A stretch of 64,000 bases of DNA from positions 2,588,733 through 2,652,732 of the forward strand of contig RPFO01000027.1 in assembly GCA_009746045.1 (NCBI GenBank), given 5' to 3'. The notes below the pieces were generated by a model, which saw only the letters and a list, made by a program, of their open reading frames with translations, searched no databases and had not been told where the DNA came from. A program made the translations under genes and the position numbers. This document shows, piece after piece, positions 60,333 through 64,000 of this stretch (its first letter is position 1; the number at the start of each line of letters is the position of its first letter). Source of the DNA: Mesostigma viride (Eukaryota; Streptophyta; Mesostigmatophyceae; Mesostigmatales; Mesostigmataceae).

Positions 60333-60651
60333 ACCCTGTGATGCCAGATCTCCTTTGCGGCCGTTCCGAGCTTGGCACTGGATTCGTTGTCCACATCGTC
60401 GCGTCGCTGCCGCAACACGATGTTTTCTGGCATCCGCGGGCTTTTGGTTCCCGCCGCACATTTGAAAGTGCTGTCCTCCGGCTTTTTGCCTTTGCACCGT
60501 GTGCAGTTCTTGGACGTTTGGAATCATGGCATGGCTAACGTGATGACTGACTAGCTAGACCTTTTCAGTGGTTTTCCATTTGCGGGTATTTCCTCGTAAA
60601 TGGTGGGAGAGCGATCGCAGCAATGGTGCTCACCACTAGACACTCCCGGCC
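60333..60651. other. 3' region of the Penelope-like element
   Basis: No gene seen. The end of the element is not evident. Confidence 0.4.
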
Positions 60652-60893
60652 AGTTAGGCTAGAAACACACGCCCTGATCAAGCATGCTGTTTCCGGCCCC
60701 ACCGTCTAGGTCATCTAGTCGCTCCACACGTAAGCCAGCCATAATTTCAATGCACAAGGATACACATTTCCATCACCATTCATCTTCATCATCCTGAACG
60801 ACTCGAAAACGCGGAAAAGATAACGGCAGGCTCGAGCTACCATGGTCCGGATTCTCCCGATTTCTGGCCTGCGCTGGTTGTCTCTTTGAGATT
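60652..60893 (-). repeat. dispersed repeat, copy B, inverted relative to 54301-54515
   Basis: Read on the minus strand it starts agagacaaccagcgcaggcc and ends at cagggcgtgtgtttc, with a ~20-bp insertion relative to copy A. A 40-residue frame (MVARACRYLFRVFESFRMMK onward) continues further than in copy A. Confidence 0.75.
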
Positions 60894-62010
60894 GATGCAT
60901 GAAAAGGCCTATCCATAAATCACATGTGCGTCCACGTCACGCAGTCACGTGTCTATTAATTAATTAATGTGTGTCCATTGAGCATAGATATGCAATTAAT
61001 CGTATCGGCAATTAATCGCATCGGCCTGGCCTGGGCCAGCTAGGCTCCATTCGCTCAACACCCACTGGCGCTCGAAGGGCCTGAATATGCAAATGACGTT
61101 CGATTACGCGGCTTCTCCCACCTCCACCCACCCATCAAGGAATATGTGGTACATGATCTCCCCACGGAGGCATGTTATAATTCAATTTTTTAAAAATGCA
61201 ATTTATTAAGTAATCCAATTAATTAATAAAAGAAATCACGACCTTGGATTGGGCTGAAACTTGGAGGGAGCCTTCCCCCACACTAGCCCATCATGTGGGC
61301 AAAGTGGGGGCGTGCAGGTCCATCGTTTGGGGGGTTGGCCATGGCCAGGGGGGTGGCATGGTCCCTTGTGCGCGCTAACACGTGCCCGCCGTTATATAGC
61401 CAGGGGTGGGTCATGCTCCCAAAATATGACCTTGGATTGGGCTGAAACTTGGAGGGAGCCTTCCCCCACACTATTAATAATTAATATGTAATACGCTGAG
61501 GACTTGTCAAGGAGACAACCAGCGTAGGCATTATGCTCACGTCGCGCACTCGCGTGTACATTAACTAATTAATTAATAGTTATCTAGTTTTCGTCGTGGG
61601 CACCAAAGCCCGAATCACTACGGAGTCATTACTTAATTAATCGACCGGAGTCATGTTTTAATTCAATTTACTGGCAACTATCGAGCTTAATTAATCTAGC
61701 TGCGAGTACGTGCCATGGATTGAAGTCAAAATTTAATTAATTACTAAAATTAAACTAAATGCACGTGCCACTGCATCACGCACGGGTACCTTCCTCACAC
61801 ACTAACGTGACTGTCAACCCTTATTTTATACACAACGAGAAGAAGGAAGGGCTCCACACAAGGACCTTACAGGAATGAGTACCACTTATTCCATGTGGAT
61901 CTAATAAGTAAGCGATCAGGGACGTGACACCATTTAGTAGGTGGTTGTGTACCTCCCAAAAAGATACGATTGACATGATTCCCAAAACGTAACTTTCAAT
62001 CACTTTCAGT
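60894..62010. other. AT-rich intergenic region with short repeats
   Basis: It contains attaattaatt runs, a 45-bp direct repeat (61240-61286 and 61429-61476, ttggattgggctgaaacttg plus gagggagccttcccccacac) and, at 61507, another start of the dispersed repeat (caaggagacaaccagcgtag). I see no gene. Confidence 0.6.
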
Positions 62011-62974
62011 TTACTTATCAACTGATGTGAAAACGTTCATTGCTGCCGCCATATCCTTGCAAGGACGCCCTAGAGTACCCAGGGTTTTAGGAAGAGGCCG
62101 GACATCACCCACACCAGATACATGGACAATGGGTGCGGGCGTGGTCTTGTCAGCCTTCCGCTTCTTCACAATTTTTGTCCACTTAATCAAACCAGCCAGC
62201 GCATATTTGAACGTGTCTACATCTCCGTCAACGAGTGCAGCCAGTTCATCTCCGGCTTGAGTAACCTTTTGACGCATGGCCTGCTTAATATTCTTCAGGG
62301 GAACCGCCACAGCATGATACTCCTCACTCGTAACCATCCACTTATTGTCTTCATCACCAACATCTTGCTTTCCAGCGTTGTCACGACTACCACTTCCAAC
62401 ATCATCACCATGTCCCCCATTGCGTTGATCACCACCTCCATCGCCGGCACGTGGTACCACTAGGGACGGTGCCACAGACTCCTTAGCAGGCTCAATGCCC
62501 ATTGTTGAAAGAGCGGTTCCATACCATGGGTGATACCGTATCAACCACCTAGGTGGCAGATCAGCGGCCTGCCGGGACTTGCCAACAAACACACACGCAA
62601 CACAAATGTGCCGACATGGGATCAAAATGCTCGTGTAGTAGGGGCACGAACAAGTTGGGTGAGTCTCAGAGCCTTTGGGGACAAAGACCGCATGCGATGA
62701 AGCCGGGCGGTTCGAGGGGAACACTGAAATATGCCAGCAGTTGTCGTCCTCGCTTACAATGTTGGCATGCAAGCCATCCATGAGCTGAAACTCCTCGTCC
62801 CACTTCTTCTTCACAAATTGTGACCATTCCCTCTTCTCCTGTATGCAAGTCACAAGCTCGTGGCAAGCCTCCCTGCCGGCATTTTCTTGCAGCGTGAAAA
62901 CAAGCTTGGTGGTATCGTAGAACGTTGCTGTGCGTAAGGTGTTGTTCCTGTCGCCTCTCTTAATTTTTGTGGAT
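62011..62974 (-). pseudogene. MULE (Mutator-like) transposase, C-terminal fragment with SWIM zinc finger
   Basis: The frame is open from the junction at 62974 to the stop at 62011. It reads KIKRGDRNNTLRTATFYDTT at its start, then HPTCSCPYYTSILIPCRHIC, a SWIM finger (CxC...CxH), as found after the catalytic core in MuDR/FAR1 transposases. The tail is Gly/Asp-rich and then basic (KWTKIVKKRKADK). The DDE core, expected upstream, is missing because the sequence turns into a Penelope copy at 62974. It is therefore a truncated gene. Confidence 0.8.
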
Positions 62975-64000
62975 CGGGAAACGTTTTGGAAACGAATGTT
63001 ACATGCATTTCTGCCCCACGGTTTTTTGCATTGAAGGCAAGAGTTTCAAAGCTCGGGTCTCGCCGCCGCCCGCCTTCCCCTCCGTCCCCGCCCTCTTATG
63101 TTCATCCGTGCCTGGCGTCTGAAGCACAATCTCCACCCATATCGCCCCCTATCCCCCCAGCGTACCCCGGCCCCCACCTTCCACACATGTGTCCACGATC
63201 CTTCCCTTTTACTCCACCAGTCTCCGCTGCTTACGTCACATGTCTCGGCTTATGCAACGCGGCAACTTTCATGCATCCTATCTCGAAGCATGCAGCTTGA
63301 AGAAGCTTACCAGCTTACACATTGCCGTCGGGTCGTGCTCCCCAGCTGATCTGCAAGTCCCCCGCTCCCATGCCACTAGTCTGCGAGGCCTTCTCTCACG
63401 TATCATTCGGCACCGTGTCAATGGGAATGCCAGATGCACTGCGTCCGCGCCGTTTGCTGATCTCACCTTTCATTTCATGCTTGCGATGGATGAGCTGTGT
63501 TTGCCACACATTCTGCATTTGCCGCAAGTGCAGGCTGCGATGCCGCTCGTGGTGCGCAACACTTTCGGCACTCCCATTGCCGCCTGGCATACTCTCCCAC
63601 CTTGGACAAATGGTTTCAGCAACGGGAAGGTCAGCCGCGATACAACGCCCACCGAGCTGGCCACCATCTTGGCAGGGGCCCTGCCCCTGCCAACACAACG
63701 TATTTCAAGTACCTTGATCCCACCTCACAGCACGTCATGACCGCTGACCTCAGCATCCTGCCGAGCCCACACGCTTGTTAGACCTTTTTGCCAAAGGCAC
63801 CAAGTTTCGGCCGTGGGTCCAGCGCACGTGTGCCAAAGAGGTGAATGCACTGCTCTCCACATCACTGCGCAAATTCTGCAATGCCATGAGCACGGACCTA
63901 CAGCTTGCTCCCCTTGCCATGGAACCGTGGTTTCGCGCCGTCATTCACGAATGCAATGCACGTCTCAACAGGCTTGATTACCTCTCCAGCAGGTCCACCG
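62974..64000 (+). pseudogene. second Penelope-like copy, 5'-truncated and frameshifted, cut by the window end
   Basis: It corresponds to about 57797-58830 of the intact element, beginning within the GIY-YIG domain (atcgggaaacgttttggaaacg). It is nearly identical but carries a dozen or more one-base insertions or deletions, so the reading frame is broken repeatedly. It abuts the MULE fragment directly, as expected for a 5'-truncated retrotransposed copy. Confidence 0.88.

Overview
The window is nuclear DNA of a eukaryote, most likely a green alga. The grounds are a mini-ribonuclease III gene of the plastid type, spliceosomal GT-AG introns, GC-rich coding sequence, TGTAA motifs (the usual chlorophyte poly(A) signal) downstream of a stop codon, and transposable elements typical of algae: a Penelope-like element with an N-terminal GIY-YIG domain, a Kangaroo/DIRS-like tyrosine-recombinase retroelement, and chromodomain-bearing Ty3/gypsy elements. 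The species cannot be named from the sequence. No rRNA, tRNA, operon or CRISPR was recognised.

Bases 1-22,240 are three nested retroelements. The oldest is a tyrosine-recombinase (YR) retrotransposon (2-291, resuming at 19687-20899), whose RNase H domain is split by a Ty3/gypsy element (292-19681, 689-bp LTRs, 5-bp target duplication cacat). The integrase of that element is split by a Ty1/copia-type element (4374-12226, 616-bp LTRs, 5-bp duplication ccttg). By eye each LTR pair shows no difference, so both inner insertions are young. The YR protein carries a 2A-like motif between RNase H and recombinase.

A second Ty3/gypsy element (23968-35732, minus strand) sits inside a GGGA microsatellite. 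The two gypsy elements share two uncommon genes besides gag and pol: a small ORF upstream of gag that resembles the RNase H1 hybrid-binding (viroplasmin) domain, and a long ORF after pol with a conserved C-terminal domain I do not recognise. Microsatellites (35733-36226) and a ~186-bp satellite (36640-37560) follow, then a 2.5-kb non-autonomous piggyBac-type element (38138-40635) with TTAA at both ends.

Bases 40,883-52,786 (minus) can be read as one host gene: six exons that join in phase into a 309-residue mini-RNase III with a plausible plastid transit peptide. Only 930 of about 11,900 bp are coding, and all five introns contain tandem repeats (units of 19, 36, 23, 27/28, 33, 7 and 6 bp and others). 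The very long ORFs in this region are shadows of those arrays. A divergent plus-strand gene (54026-56701, five phase-0 exons) follows; its product is unknown, with a SUMO-interaction-like N-terminus, an Arg/Glu-rich region and a Cys/His-rich C-terminus.

The right end has an intact Penelope-like ORF (57276-60332), a MULE transposase fragment (62011-62974, minus) and a second, broken Penelope copy (62974-64000) that differs from the first almost only by one-base indels. Exon models come from splice signals, phase and family resemblance read by eye; no alignment or transcript was available.
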